A model generated the notes under the pieces. That model ran no database searches and was not told the origin of the DNA. It saw only the letters and a program-made list of their open reading frames with translations. The position numbers and the translations under genes were made by a program. Source: Clostridiales bacterium (GTDB lineage: Bacteria > Bacillota > Clostridia > Christensenellales > Borkfalkiaceae). Taken from it: DNA of 64,000 nucleotides. The stretch is from contig SVHH01000001.1 in the NCBI GenBank assembly GCA_015055945.1, positions 186,001 through 250,000 on the forward strand, written 5' to 3'. This document shows positions 7,106 through 15,389 of the stretch, piece after piece (position 1 is the first letter of the stretch; every line of letters starts with the position of its first letter).

Positions 7106-8152
7106 TTATAAATGTATATGCTTTTCTTTTGTTAAATGCATGTGCACGTGTTTATCTTCCCCGTCTACTTTATGTAAATGCGCGTGGGTGTGCGTAAACG
7201 TATGCTCATGCGTTATCTTTTTATCACCGTTTAAGTGCGCGTGTTTTTGCATGTGAGTATGTTCGTGTTTGTGATATGTTTCAAAAGTATCTTTAACCAT
7301 TAAAATTGTAGCCGCAATCATCAACACAAGTGCTATATAGAAATTAAATTCGGGTACTTCTTTTAAGAAAACTATACCGAACAACACCCCTAAAAATGGT
7401 GCAATTGAGTAATATGCGCTTGTTTTTGCCGCCCCAAGTTCACTTTGAGCGGTTATGTAAAACTTAATGCTAAGCCCATACGCTACAAAACCAAGCAACG
7501 CTATAAGAAAAATAATATCAAGGGCTGGAAACCTTTCGCCAACGATAAGTGCAACGATTAAACTTCCAAGTCCTGAAAAACACCCTTTAATAACTACGAT
7601 GTCAGTTGCGCTTTTGTTGCTTATTTTTCTAGTGCAGTTGTTTTCTAAACCCCAGCACACGCACGCGCCGAGCACTAAAAGTGAGCCAAAGTTAAAGTTA
7701 AAACTTCCCCACCCTTCAAAACTAAGTATCACACCCGACAGCGTTACGGTAATAATTGCAATCCACAGTTTCGGCGAAACCATTTCTTTAAATACTACAA
7801 AAGCAATTAAAGTTGTTGCAACAATTTCAAAGTTATTAAGGAGCGCCGCGTTAGATGCTGAAGTATATCTTATACCTATCATTAAAAGTATAGGTGCAGC
7901 AATATCTAAAACAACCATACCTATAACGAAAGGCATATCTTTTTTATTTAATTTTTTAAGGTTTTCTTCCCTTTTAACAGCCTTTGCAATAAGTCCGTAA
8001 ATAAACAGCCCAACGCCCGCACCGAGATATAAAAACGCCGCCATCATAACCGAACTTGCGTGTGCGGATAATATCTTTGACACGGGAATATTTATTGCAT
8101 AGAGTGCTGCCGCAAGACAAGCAAAAACCGTAGCCAAAATCTTTCTTTTCAT
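7106..8152 (-). CDS. DMT/EamA-family transporter with a histidine-rich C-terminal tail
   Basis: An inner-membrane drug/metabolite exporter of 348 residues with ten predicted helices in two EamA repeats (first repeat includes NVALL-type SNAALLNNFE and VVFKE; second includes GAAKTSAYYSIAP and GIVFLKE). The cytosolic tail, residues 293-348, holds 17 histidines in HxH runs (HKHEHTH, HTHAHLH, HVHMH). Such tails bind Zn, Ni or Co in other proteins; here the metal and the exported substrate are unknown. It is the first gene of the unit containing DUF1295 and the small membrane ORFs. There is no clear ribosome-binding site before ATG 8152. Confidence 0.85.
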   Translation of the reverse strand: MKRKILATVFACLAAALYAINIPVSKILSAHASSVMMAAFLYLGAGVGLFIYGLIAKAVKREENLKKLNKKDMPFVIGMVVLDIAAPILLMIGIRYTSASNAALLNNFEIVATTLIAFVVFKEMVSPKLWIAIITVTLSGVILSFEGWGSFNFNFGSLLVLGACVCWGLENNCTRKISNKSATDIVVIKGCFSGLGSLIVALIVGERFPALDIIFLIALLGFVAYGLSIKFYITAQSELGAAKTSAYYSIAPFLGVLFGIVFLKEVPEFNFYIALVLMIAATILMVKDTFETYHKHEHTHMQKHAHLNGDKKITHEHTFTHTHAHLHKVDGEDKHVHMHLTKEKHIHL

Positions 8153-8218
8153 TTTTATTATTGTTCTTTAACTAGTCATACGAGTAAGATAATATTTACA
8201 CTTTGTTAAACTATTTTT

Positions 8219-8247
8219 AGTATACCAAACATTGCATTTTAAGTCAA
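8219..8247 (-). promoter_or_regulatory. Promoter of the EamA-DUF1295 unit
   Basis: TTGACT (8247-8242), 17-base spacer, TATACT (8224-8219) with TGG before it. It begins right after the hydrogenase terminator. Confidence 0.8.
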
Positions 8248-8248
8248 A

Positions 8249-8280
8249 GAAAAAACCGCACTGTATAACAGTGCGGTTTA
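8249..8280 (-). terminator. Terminator of the hydrogenase operon
   Basis: Stem AAACCGCACTGT (8253-8264) with ACAGTGCGGTTT (8268-8279) and six T on the minus strand. It lies about 260 bases beyond the hydA stop, after two repeat elements, so the 3' untranslated region is long. Confidence 0.85.
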
Positions 8281-8355
8281 ATTTTTAATTGATACTTGAT
8301 AAAACAGCCGTAAAAACGAGTGTTATATGCAAAGTGCGTCATTGACGCTTTTAAG

Positions 8356-8406
8356 TGTGAAGAACAAGATATTCTTTTTACACCCATTTTAAGACATAGA
8401 TACAAG
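8356..8406 (-). repeat. Element shared with the nfnB downstream region (copy 1)
   Basis: A hairpin (GTGTGAAGAA with TTCTTTTTACAC on the plus strand, 8356-8384) is followed by a 21-base block, 8386-8406 (core TTTTAAGACATAGATACAAG), identical to 12832-12852. Both copies have the same order of hairpin then block. Confidence 0.75.
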
Positions 8407-8428
8407 CAAAGTATTAAATACCATTGCT

Positions 8429-8556
8429 AAAAAATTCAAAGAAACAAGCAAGACAAGGCTCGCTCGCAAAAAAGGAGGAGATAAACCTTTTTGGTTATCG
8501 AAGTCTTTTTTGCAGAGCAGTTAACGCTGTATTGCGCCGTTTATTTGGATTTTTTT
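8429..8556 (-). repeat. Imperfect palindromic element, copy A, at the hydA 3' end
   Basis: Conserved inner arms are CAAGCAAGACAAGGC (8445-8459) and TAACGCTGTATTGCGCCGT (8522-8540); between them GCTCGCAAAAAAG pairs with CTTTTTTGCAGAGC. Outer arms (8429-8444 and 8541-8556) are also complementary. The right outer arm lies inside the last codons of hydA, including its stop. Copy B lies at 20356-20496. Confidence 0.75.
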
Positions 8557-10247
8557 GGTTCGTAGTGTGTATGCAACAACTCATGCGCTTTATGTCCACC
8601 TACTTCACCAAAGAAGTTGTCGTAGAGTGCAGAGATTGCCATGTTTTCATGGCTCTTTCTTGCAGACATATCAGCATCAGTCTTATAAAGACCTTTTGCA
8701 CGCATACCCTTATAGTCCATATCAGAACGCTTAAACGCATCAACGAAGGGTTGACCAGCACCGTTTACGCAACCGCCGGGGCAACTCATGATTTCAATGA
8801 ATTGATAATCACATTCCCCTGCTCTAACCTTGTCGCAAAGAGCAGCAGCGTTTTTCAAACCACTTGCGACCGCAACTTTAACCTTAAGGTCGCCAGCAGC
8901 GTATTCGGCTTCTTTAACGCCTTCCATACCACGAACTTCGGTGAACTCAACGTTTTTAAGTTTTTCACCAGTGATAGTTTCAACAGCAGTTCTAAGTGCT
9001 GCTTCCATAACACCGCCTGATGCACCGAAGATTACGCTTGCGCCAGTGTATTCCTTGAACGGAACGTCGGGGAGAGATTCTTCTAAATACTTGAAGTGAA
9101 TACCGTGTTCACGAATCATACGGATAACTTCTTGAGTAGAGAGAACGTAATCAACAGCACCGCCGAACTTTTCACGCTTTGCTTCGTCTTTCTTTGCTGA
9201 GCAAGGCATAATAGCAACGTGGATATGTTTCTTTTCGCCTTCGTAAGTAGCCTTAACGGTTGATGCAAGCATTTGCATCGGGCTCTTACAAGTAGAAATG
9301 TTATCTAAAAGGTCGGGATATTTATCTTCAGCAAATCTTATCCATGCGGGACAGCAAGAAGTAAACATAGGTAACTTGCCACCCTTTTGAATTCTATGAA
9401 TAAGTTCGTTAGATTCTTCCATAATGGTTAAATCTGCGCCGATGTTAGTATCGTAAACCTTGTCAAAGCCCATTTCACGAAGTGCGGTAACTAATTTACC
9501 CATAACGTTAGTGCCTTCTTCAAAGCCGAATTCAGTACCTAAACCCACTCTAACAGCAGGTGCAACTTGAACTGAAACTTCGATATCGGGATTACCGATA
9601 GCCTTCCAAACAAGGTCGGCATCATCACGAATAGTGATAGCACCAGTCGGGCAAACAGCCGCACATTGACCGCAGCCAACGCAAGGAGAATTAGCAATAT
9701 CGCCATCGAAAGCGGTTGCAATTTTCATCTTTGAACCACGGTAAGCGTAGTCGATTGCGCCAACTGATTGAATTTCATTACACATTCTTACGCACTTACC
9801 GCAAAGAATACACTTACCGGGGTCGCGCAAAATGCAGTATGAAGAATGGTCGGGTGAAAGCTGACAAGCATTGTTGGGGAATCTTACCCCTTCAATGTTG
9901 AACTTATAAGCAAATTCTTGAAGTCTGCACTTACCGCTCATATGACAGGTCGTGCAATCTCTGCAATGGTTAGCAAGGAGAAGTTCAAGAATCATTTTTC
10001 TATACTTACGGAGTTTGGGAGTGTTGGTTTTAATTTCCATACCCGCTCTAGGGATGGTTGAACAAGCAGCGTCAAATCTGCCGCGTTCATCTTCAAACAT
10101 ACACATTCTGCATGCGCCGTAAATTGAAAGATCGGGGTCGTAACAGAAAGCAGGGATTTCAATACCAACTTTTCTTGCTACTTCCAAAACGTTCTTTTCG
10201 CCGTTAATTTCCGCTTTAATACCGTCAATAATCATATATTCTTTCAT
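8541..10247 (-). CDS. hydA: [FeFe] hydrogenase catalytic subunit, NAD-linked (HydA/HndD type)
   Basis: Catalytic subunit that reduces protons to H2 (or the reverse). The 568 residues carry an N-terminal [2Fe-2S] domain (C35, C46, C49, C62), the His-Cys3 [4Fe-4S] site (H94, C98, C101, C107), two ferredoxin clusters (C146/149/152/156 and C189/192/195/199) and the H-cluster motifs TSCCPAW (C298, C299), MPCSAKK (C349) and MSCPGGCVNG (C489, C493). C298, the proton-transfer cysteine, is present. A small C-terminal extension follows. TAAGGAGATATAATT precedes the ATG. It is third in an operon with the HydB and HydC subunits, the layout of bifurcating group A3 enzymes; maturases HydEFG are not in the window. 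Confidence 0.95.
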   Translation of the reverse strand: MKEYMIIDGIKAEINGEKNVLEVARKVGIEIPAFCYDPDLSIYGACRMCMFEDERGRFDAACSTIPRAGMEIKTNTPKLRKYRKMILELLLANHCRDCTTCHMSGKCRLQEFAYKFNIEGVRFPNNACQLSPDHSSYCILRDPGKCILCGKCVRMCNEIQSVGAIDYAYRGSKMKIATAFDGDIANSPCVGCGQCAAVCPTGAITIRDDADLVWKAIGNPDIEVSVQVAPAVRVGLGTEFGFEEGTNVMGKLVTALREMGFDKVYDTNIGADLTIMEESNELIHRIQKGGKLPMFTSCCPAWIRFAEDKYPDLLDNISTCKSPMQMLASTVKATYEGEKKHIHVAIMPCSAKKDEAKREKFGGAVDYVLSTQEVIRMIREHGIHFKYLEESLPDVPFKEYTGASVIFGASGGVMEAALRTAVETITGEKLKNVEFTEVRGMEGVKEAEYAAGDLKVKVAVASGLKNAAALCDKVRAGECDYQFIEIMSCPGGCVNGAGQPFVDAFKRSDMDYKGMRAKGLYKTDADMSARKSHENMAISALYDNFFGEVGGHKAHELLHTHYEPKKSK

Positions 10248-10249
10248 AA

Positions 10250-12124
10250 TTATATCTCCTTAATAGCGTGGAACGGGCAGTTAGAAAGACAAGCACCACA
10301 CTTAATGCAAACTTTTTGATCGATAACGAACGGTTTTTTGAGTTCGCCCTTGATTGCGCCAACGGGACAGTTTCTTGCGCACTTAGAGCAACCTTTACAG
10401 AGTTCGGGGTCGATAGTGATAGTCTTTAACTTCTTGCAAGCACCCGCAGGACACTTCTTATCGTAAATGTGTGCTCTGTACTCGTCTTCAAAGTACTTAA
10501 TAGTAGAAAGTACGGGACCAGCAGCAGTTTTACCAAGCCCGCAAAGTGCAGTTTTAGAAATGGTTTCACCGAGTTCTTTTAAGAGTTCGATGTCGCCGTC
10601 TTCACCCTTGCCGTCAACGATACGGTTCAAGATTTCAAGCATGCGCTTAGTACCTTCTCTACAAGGAACGCACTTTCCGCAACTTTCTTTTTGAGTAAAG
10701 TCCATAAAGAAACGAGCAACTTCAACCATACAAGTTTTTTGGTCCATAACAACCAAACCACCTGAACCGATGATTGCACCCACTTTAGAGAGTGAATCGA
10801 AGTCAAGGGGTAAGTCAAAGTGTTCTTCAGTTAGACAACCGCCAGACGGACCACCGATTTGAACAGCCTTAAACTTTCCGCCGTCACGAACGCCGCCACC
10901 AATATCAAAGATAACTTCTCTCAAAGTAGTACCCATAGGTACTTCGATAAGCCCAGCGTTTTGAATGTTACCAGTAAGAGCGAAAGTCTTAGTACCAGTA
11001 GAGTTTTCAGTACCGATTTTCTTAAACCATTCGCTGCCGTTATTGATGATAGTAGAAACGTTAGCGTAAGTTTCAACGTTGTTGAGAACGGTAGGTTTAT
11101 CGAATAAACCGTGTTCAACAGTACGCGGGGGTTTAGTTCTAGGCATACCGCGTTTACCTTCGATAGATGCGGTAAGTGCTGAACCTTCACCACAAACGAA
11201 CGCACCAGCACCGCGGTTAATGTGCATATAGAACTTAAATCCAGTACCTAAAATGTTATCGCCCAAAAGTCCAAGTGCAGTTGCTTGTTCGATAGCAAGT
11301 TGAAGTCTTGCAACAGCCTTAGGATATTCGGCACGAACGTAGATATAACCGTCGTTTGCGCCAGTAGCGATACCAGCGATAACCATACCTTCAATCATAC
11401 GATGCGGGTCGTCTTCCATAACTGAACGGTCCATAAACGCACCGGGGTCGCCTTCGTCGCCGTTACATACTACGTATTTGGGGAAGTTCTTTTGTCTTGC
11501 AACTTGACTCCACTTTCTACCTGCGGGGAATCCGCCGCCGCCACGGCCACGAAGACCAGATTCGCTAATTTCGTTAATGATTTCTTCAGAATTCATTTCG
11601 AAAAGCGCCTTTTCTAAAGCGGTGTAGCCACCCATAGCAAGATATTCTTCAATAGAAGTAGCGTCGATTTTATCACAGTTGTCCAAAATCATACGGGTTT
11701 GCTTTTTATAGAAAGGAACTTCCTTTTGTTCTCTATAAATTTGACCGTCTTGAGTGTAAACGAGTCTGTCCACACATTCGCCGTTAATAATGGTTTTTTC
11801 GATGATTTCTTCACAATCTTCTACTTTAACCTTAACGTAAAGCCAGCCTTGCGGTTCAACACGAACGAGCGGTCCGATTTCACAAAAACCGTGGCAACCA
11901 CTTTCTTTAAGTCTAACTGAATCGCTATGCGGTTCTTTTTGAAGTTCTAAAGAGAAGTTTACCCCTTTAGCCTTCATAATTTCCGCGAATTTGTCGTAAA
12001 TTTTAAGCGCACCCTTAGAAACGCAACCAGCACCAGCACAAACGATAATGCGCTTTGTTTCCGCTTGCATTCTTTTTGCACAACTTGCGCGGAGTTCTTG
12101 TAATTGTGCTCTATTTGTCAACAT
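10250..12124 (-). CDS. hydB: NADH-binding hydrogenase subunit, NuoF-like (HydB/HndC type)
   Basis: Flavin subunit that links NAD(H) and ferredoxin to the hydrogenase. The 624 residues comprise an N-terminal thioredoxin-like [2Fe-2S] domain (C29, C34, C77, C81), a NuoF-like FMN/NADH core (GRGGGGFPAG at 193-202), the SCGKCVPCREGT [4Fe-4S] motif and a C-terminal two-cluster ferredoxin domain (CKGCSKCARNCP and CIKCGACLSNCP). This three-part layout is that of HydB/HndC rather than of complex I NuoF. Its stop is 2 bases before the hydA ATG and its AAGGAGGG ribosome-binding site overlaps the end of hydC. Confidence 0.94.
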   Translation of the reverse strand: MLTNRAQLQELRASCAKRMQAETKRIIVCAGAGCVSKGALKIYDKFAEIMKAKGVNFSLELQKEPHSDSVRLKESGCHGFCEIGPLVRVEPQGWLYVKVKVEDCEEIIEKTIINGECVDRLVYTQDGQIYREQKEVPFYKKQTRMILDNCDKIDATSIEEYLAMGGYTALEKALFEMNSEEIINEISESGLRGRGGGGFPAGRKWSQVARQKNFPKYVVCNGDEGDPGAFMDRSVMEDDPHRMIEGMVIAGIATGANDGYIYVRAEYPKAVARLQLAIEQATALGLLGDNILGTGFKFYMHINRGAGAFVCGEGSALTASIEGKRGMPRTKPPRTVEHGLFDKPTVLNNVETYANVSTIINNGSEWFKKIGTENSTGTKTFALTGNIQNAGLIEVPMGTTLREVIFDIGGGVRDGGKFKAVQIGGPSGGCLTEEHFDLPLDFDSLSKVGAIIGSGGLVVMDQKTCMVEVARFFMDFTQKESCGKCVPCREGTKRMLEILNRIVDGKGEDGDIELLKELGETISKTALCGLGKTAAGPVLSTIKYFEDEYRAHIYDKKCPAGACKKLKTITIDPELCKGCSKCARNCPVGAIKGELKKPFVIDQKVCIKCGACLSNCPFHAIKEI

Positions 12125-12125
12125 A

Positions 12126-12599
12126 TTACATACCCTCCTTTAATGATTTAACTAATGCGACAGCCGATTCGGGAGTCATATTAGGATAAATTTCGTTATT
12201 CAAAGTAATTGCAGGTGCAGAAGAACAAGCACCAAGGCAAGCAACTGTTTCAACCGTAAACATAAGGTCGTCGGTAGTTTTCTTTTCTTCTGATAAACCA
12301 AGTTCGGCTCTCAACGCTTCCAAAATAGGAATAGAGTGGCGAACGTGGCAAGCAGTACCGTCGCAAACCTTAAAGATGTACTTACCCTTTTGTTCTAAAG
12401 AGAAGTTTTCATAGAAAGTTGCCACACCATAAATTTTTGCCTCAGAAATGTTGAGTTTTTCCGCAAGATACGGGAAAACTTCTTTGGGCAAATACCTAAA
12501 ATGTTCTTGAGCGTTTTGTAAGATTGCGATAAGTGAACTTTCTTTGTTGCCAAATTGTTCAATCGCCCTATCAAGTACGCTGTAATCAAATTTTTCCAT
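12126..12599 (-). CDS. hydC: [2Fe-2S] hydrogenase subunit, NuoE-like (HydC/HndA type)
   Basis: Thioredoxin-like electron-transfer subunit of the hydrogenase. From ATG 12599 it is 157 residues with the NuoE ligands C79, C84, C121 and C125 (CDGTAC and CLGAC) and the NuoE-typical YGVATFYENF. The open frame extends upstream to 12650, but GGAGG lies 4 bases before ATG 12599, so the short form is used. First gene of the hydC-hydB-hydA set; gaps are 1-2 bases, indicating a tightly coupled operon. Confidence 0.93.
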   Translation of the reverse strand: MEKFDYSVLDRAIEQFGNKESSLIAILQNAQEHFRYLPKEVFPYLAEKLNISEAKIYGVATFYENFSLEQKGKYIFKVCDGTACHVRHSIPILEALRAELGLSEEKKTTDDLMFTVETVACLGACSSAPAITLNNEIYPNMTPESAVALVKSLKEGM

Positions 12600-12778
12600 A
12601 TTTCCTCCAAAAAATTTGTAAGTTTTGTTTTTTGGCTTAAACTTCGACAAAACGGTCGTCTTATTCGTTATAATAAAAGCCTTTTCTTAAACGCCATTAA
12701 AACCGTCCTTTGTTTTTTAGGGCGGTTCTAACGTTTAGTTTTTGAGTAATAATTTATTGTTTATAAATTTGAGTTAAA
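12600..12778 (-). other. hydC upstream region; weak terminator and no clear promoter
   Basis: About 180 bases. An imperfect hairpin at 12701-12727 (AACCGTCCT with AGGGCGGTT, one mismatch) with a short T run could terminate the nfn transcript. A TATAAC near 12669-12674 is the best -10 candidate for hydC, but no good -35 is placed. Co-transcription of nfn and hyd genes is therefore possible. Confidence 0.4.
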
Positions 12779-12852
12779 GGGTGAAGAAACAAGTATTTCA
12801 AGTTTTTTCACACAGCCACTTTTTAAGTTAGATTTTAAGACATAGATACAAG
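12779..12852 (-). repeat. Element shared with the hydA downstream region (copy 2)
   Basis: Hairpin GGTGAAGAAAC with GTTTTTTCACAC (about 12779-12812), then the 21-base block 12832-12852 identical to 8386-8406. It lies in the 3' untranslated region of nfnB. Confidence 0.75.
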
Positions 12853-12956
12853 TCAGGCGTGGAAAATGAGCATTTTATGCTGGGCGCGTACGGAAAGTAC
12901 GTAACCAAATAAAAGCACAAATTTTACGCGCATCACGAAGTATATATGGCTTAAAA
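12853..12956 (-). other. nfnB downstream region
   Basis: About 100 bases with short palindromes (GAGCATTTTATGCT; CGTACGGAAAGTACG) and, next to the nfnB stop, TTTTAAGCCATA read on the minus strand. The same 12-mer follows the uvrA terminator. No gene is visible. Confidence 0.4.
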
Positions 12957-14339
12957 TTATTTGCTTAGATATTCATCTATAGCCTTCGCCGCAGTTTTAC
13001 CAGCACCCATTGCTAAGATAACGGTTGCTGCACCGGTTACAGCGTCGCCACCAGCGTATACCGCTTGAACGGAAGTTGCACCATTTTCATCGGTAATGAT
13101 ACCGCCGTGCTTATTAACTTCTAAACCTTCGGTAGTAGACTTAATAAGCGGGTTGGGAGAAGTACCGAGTGCCATGATAACTACGTCCGCTTCAATGTCG
13201 AATTCGCTACCCTTAATTTCTACGGGGCGACGACGACCTGATGCGTCGGGTTCGCCAAGTTCCATCTTAATGCAAGTAACAGCGTCTACCCAACCAGTTT
13301 CGTTACCCTTGATTGATACGGGGTTAGTGAGAAGGTCGAAGATAATGCCTTCTTCCATAGCGTGTTCAACTTCTTCCTTTCTTGCGGGGAGTTCGTCGAG
13401 CGTTCTTCTGTAAACGATATGAACGTCGCCACCCAAACGCTTAGCACATCTTGCAGCGTCCATAGCAACGTTACCACCACCAACTACTACGACTTTCTTG
13501 CCGTGCTTAATGGGAGTGGTTGCATCGTCCTTATACGCTTTCATAAGGTTGATACGGGTTAAGAATTCGTTTGCAGAATATACGCCGTTTAAGTTTTCAC
13601 CAGGGATATTCATAAACTTAGGAAGACCAGCACCTGAACCTACGAACACAGCCTTGAAGTCGTATTCTTTAATGAGTTCATCGATAGAGATAACCTTACC
13701 GATAACCATATTGGTTTCAATCTTAACGCCTAAATCTTTCAAAGTGTCAATTTCTTTTTGAACGATTGACTTAGGTAATCTAAATTCGGGGATACCGTAA
13801 ACGAGAACGCCGCCAGCCAAGTGGAAGGCTTCAAATACGGTTACTTCATAACCCTTTTTAGCAAGGTCGCCCGCGCAAGTAAGCCCAGAAGGACCTGAAC
13901 CTACAACGGCAACTTTAATACCGTTGCTTTCGGGTTTAACGGGTTTATCTTTGCAGTTAGCGTTGTGATAGTCGGCAACAAATCTTTCTAATCTACCGAT
14001 AGCAACGGGTTCGCCCTTGATACCGCGTACGCAGTACTTTTCACATTGAGATTCTTGCGGGCAAACTCTACCGCATACTGCGGGGAGAGATGAAGACTGA
14101 GAAATAATTTGGTAAGCGCCTTCAAAATCACCTTCACGAACTTTAGCGATAAATTCGGGGATATGTACGTTTACGGGGCAACCGCCAACGCAAGGTTTAT
14201 GCTTACAGTTTAAGCATCTTTCCGCTTCGTCCATTGCTTGTTCAGGGGTGTAACCCAAAGCAACTTCTTCAAAGTTTTTATTTCTAACGTCCGCTTCTTG
14301 ATGCGGCATGGGGTTTTTCTTTAATGACATGTTAGGCAT
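12957..14339 (-). CDS. nfnB: NADH-dependent ferredoxin:NADP+ oxidoreductase large subunit (NfnB)
   Basis: Flavin subunit of the electron-bifurcating transhydrogenase that couples NADPH oxidation to reduction of ferredoxin and NAD+ (reversible). From ATG 14339 it is 460 residues with two [4Fe-4S] motif sets (C42/C45/C50/C54; C89/C93/C99/C103), an FAD site GSGPSG (147-152) and an NADP site VVGGGNVAMDAAR. The same fold occurs in glutamate synthase small subunits, but no gltB-like gene is present and the NfnA partner is directly upstream. An in-frame start at 14372 is rejected because GGAGGTAAAATAATT leads into ATG 14339. Confidence 0.92.
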   Translation of the reverse strand: MPNMSLKKNPMPHQEADVRNKNFEEVALGYTPEQAMDEAERCLNCKHKPCVGGCPVNVHIPEFIAKVREGDFEGAYQIISQSSSLPAVCGRVCPQESQCEKYCVRGIKGEPVAIGRLERFVADYHNANCKDKPVKPESNGIKVAVVGSGPSGLTCAGDLAKKGYEVTVFEAFHLAGGVLVYGIPEFRLPKSIVQKEIDTLKDLGVKIETNMVIGKVISIDELIKEYDFKAVFVGSGAGLPKFMNIPGENLNGVYSANEFLTRINLMKAYKDDATTPIKHGKKVVVVGGGNVAMDAARCAKRLGGDVHIVYRRTLDELPARKEEVEHAMEEGIIFDLLTNPVSIKGNETGWVDAVTCIKMELGEPDASGRRRPVEIKGSEFDIEADVVIMALGTSPNPLIKSTTEGLEVNKHGGIITDENGATSVQAVYAGGDAVTGAATVILAMGAGKTAAKAIDEYLSK

Positions 14340-14341
14340 AA

Positions 14342-15184
14342 TTATTTTACCTCCTTGTTGAAAAGGTTGCAAGTTTCTTCATACTTGTGTCTTTCCCATT
14401 CTTTATAACTTGCGCCACGCTTCATTGCTTCGTCAAAGTCAACTAAATGTCCGTCGAATTCAGGACCGTCAACACAAGCGAACTTAGTTTCACCACCAAC
14501 GGTAAGACGGCAACCACCGCACATACCAGTTCCGTCAATCATAATAGGATTCATTGAAACGATAGTTTTAACGCCGTATTCTTTGGTGAGTTTGCATACG
14601 AACTTCATCATTATAACAGGTCCGATAGCAATAACTTCGTCATATTGTTCACCGCTTTCGATAAGGTTTTTGAGAGCGTCAGTAACTAAACCTTTAGTAC
14701 CAGCAGTACCGTCGTCGCTCATAAGAACGTACTTATCACTAACTGCCTTAAATTCATCTTCCAAGATAACAAGGTCTTTACATCTAAAGCCAACGATTGA
14801 GTGAACTTCAGCACCTTCCTCGTGAAGCGCTTTCGCAACGGGGTAAGCAATAGCACAGCCAACGCCGCCGCCAACGACTGCAACTTTCTTCAAACCCTTA
14901 ACGTGGGTAGCATTACCGAGCGGACCAACGAAGTCTGCAATATAATCGCCAGCGTTTAGTTGGTTGAGCGCGTAAGTGGTTGCACCAACGATTTGGAAAA
15001 TAACAGCAACCGTACCCTTTTCCCTATCGTAATCAGCAACGGTCAAAGGAATTCTTTCGCCGTCTTCAGTAGCCCTTAAAATTACGAACTGACCTGCTTG
15101 TGCTTTTTTAGCAACAAACGGTGCGTAAACGTCAATTCTAGTAACCGTAGGATTAAGCACTTTTTTGTCAACAATTTTGAACAT
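14342..15184 (-). CDS. nfnA: NADH-dependent ferredoxin:NADP+ oxidoreductase small subunit (NfnA)
   Basis: FAD/NAD-binding subunit of the Nfn complex, related to dihydroorotate dehydrogenase electron-transfer subunits. The 280 residues show an FAD domain (RIPLTVADYD), an NAD site (VAVVGGGVGCA) and a C-terminal [2Fe-2S] motif with D217, C222, C225 and C237 (DGTGMCGGCRLT...FACVDGPEFD). One Asp plus three Cys ligands is the known NfnA pattern. GGAGAGACT precedes ATG 15184. It is followed by nfnB after 2 bases. Confidence 0.92.
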   Translation of the reverse strand: MFKIVDKKVLNPTVTRIDVYAPFVAKKAQAGQFVILRATEDGERIPLTVADYDREKGTVAVIFQIVGATTYALNQLNAGDYIADFVGPLGNATHVKGLKKVAVVGGGVGCAIAYPVAKALHEEGAEVHSIVGFRCKDLVILEDEFKAVSDKYVLMSDDGTAGTKGLVTDALKNLIESGEQYDEVIAIGPVIMMKFVCKLTKEYGVKTIVSMNPIMIDGTGMCGGCRLTVGGETKFACVDGPEFDGHLVDFDEAMKRGASYKEWERHKYEETCNLFNKEVK

Positions 15185-15207
15185 AGTCTCTCCTTTTTTG
15201 TATATCG

Positions 15208-15240
15208 CGGCGGCAATAATTTTTCATTTTTAATCCGCCG
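15208..15240 (-). promoter_or_regulatory. Inverted repeat in the nfn leader
   Basis: CGGCGG (15208-15213) and CCGCCG (15235-15240), extended by TATAT/ATATA outside, lie between the predicted transcript start and the nfnA ribosome-binding site. It could be an RNA hairpin or an operator; no known regulator motif fits. Confidence 0.5.
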
Positions 15241-15296
15241 TATATATAATGTTTACATAGTAAATCAATTTTATCACATTTACACTTTAAATTCAA
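15241..15296 (-). promoter_or_regulatory. Promoter region of nfnAB (two overlapping candidates)
   Basis: P1: TTGAAT (15296-15291), 17 bases, TAAAAT (15273-15268). P2: TTGATT (15268-15263), 16 bases, TATATA (15246-15241). P1 is closer to consensus. Confidence 0.6.
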
Positions 15297-15346
15297 CTGA
15301 TTTTGGCTTTTTTTAAATATTTGTGTAATGTAATTTATACCAAAAG

Positions 15347-15378
15347 AAAAAACCCCCGCGTTTTGCAGGGGGTTTTTT
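15347..15378 (-). terminator. Terminator of the glnN-TPR-PP2C unit
   Basis: Stem AAAAAACCCCC (15347-15357) with GGGGGTTTTTT (15368-15378), 11 bases after the PP2C gene stop. Confidence 0.9.
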
Positions 15379-15389
15379 AGGTTTTTTAG

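Noticed and set aside
7467..8000. A 177-codon plus-strand open frame opposite the EamA gene
   Set aside because: Antisense to a clear transporter, no ribosome-binding site, no recognisable domain.
8424..9020. A 198-codon plus-strand open frame opposite hydA
   Set aside because: It starts inside the palindromic repeat and runs antisense to the strongly supported hydA; composition is that of a shadow frame and it has no homology I recognise.
12957..14339. Naming the NfnB gene as a glutamate synthase small subunit
   Set aside because: The fold is shared, but no large subunit is present and the NfnA partner with its Asp/3Cys iron-sulfur motif lies directly upstream.
15241..15300. Rex-type redox operator before nfnA
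   Set aside because: ATGTAAACAT and similar short palindromes are present, but none has the TTGTNAA-N4-TTNACAA layout.
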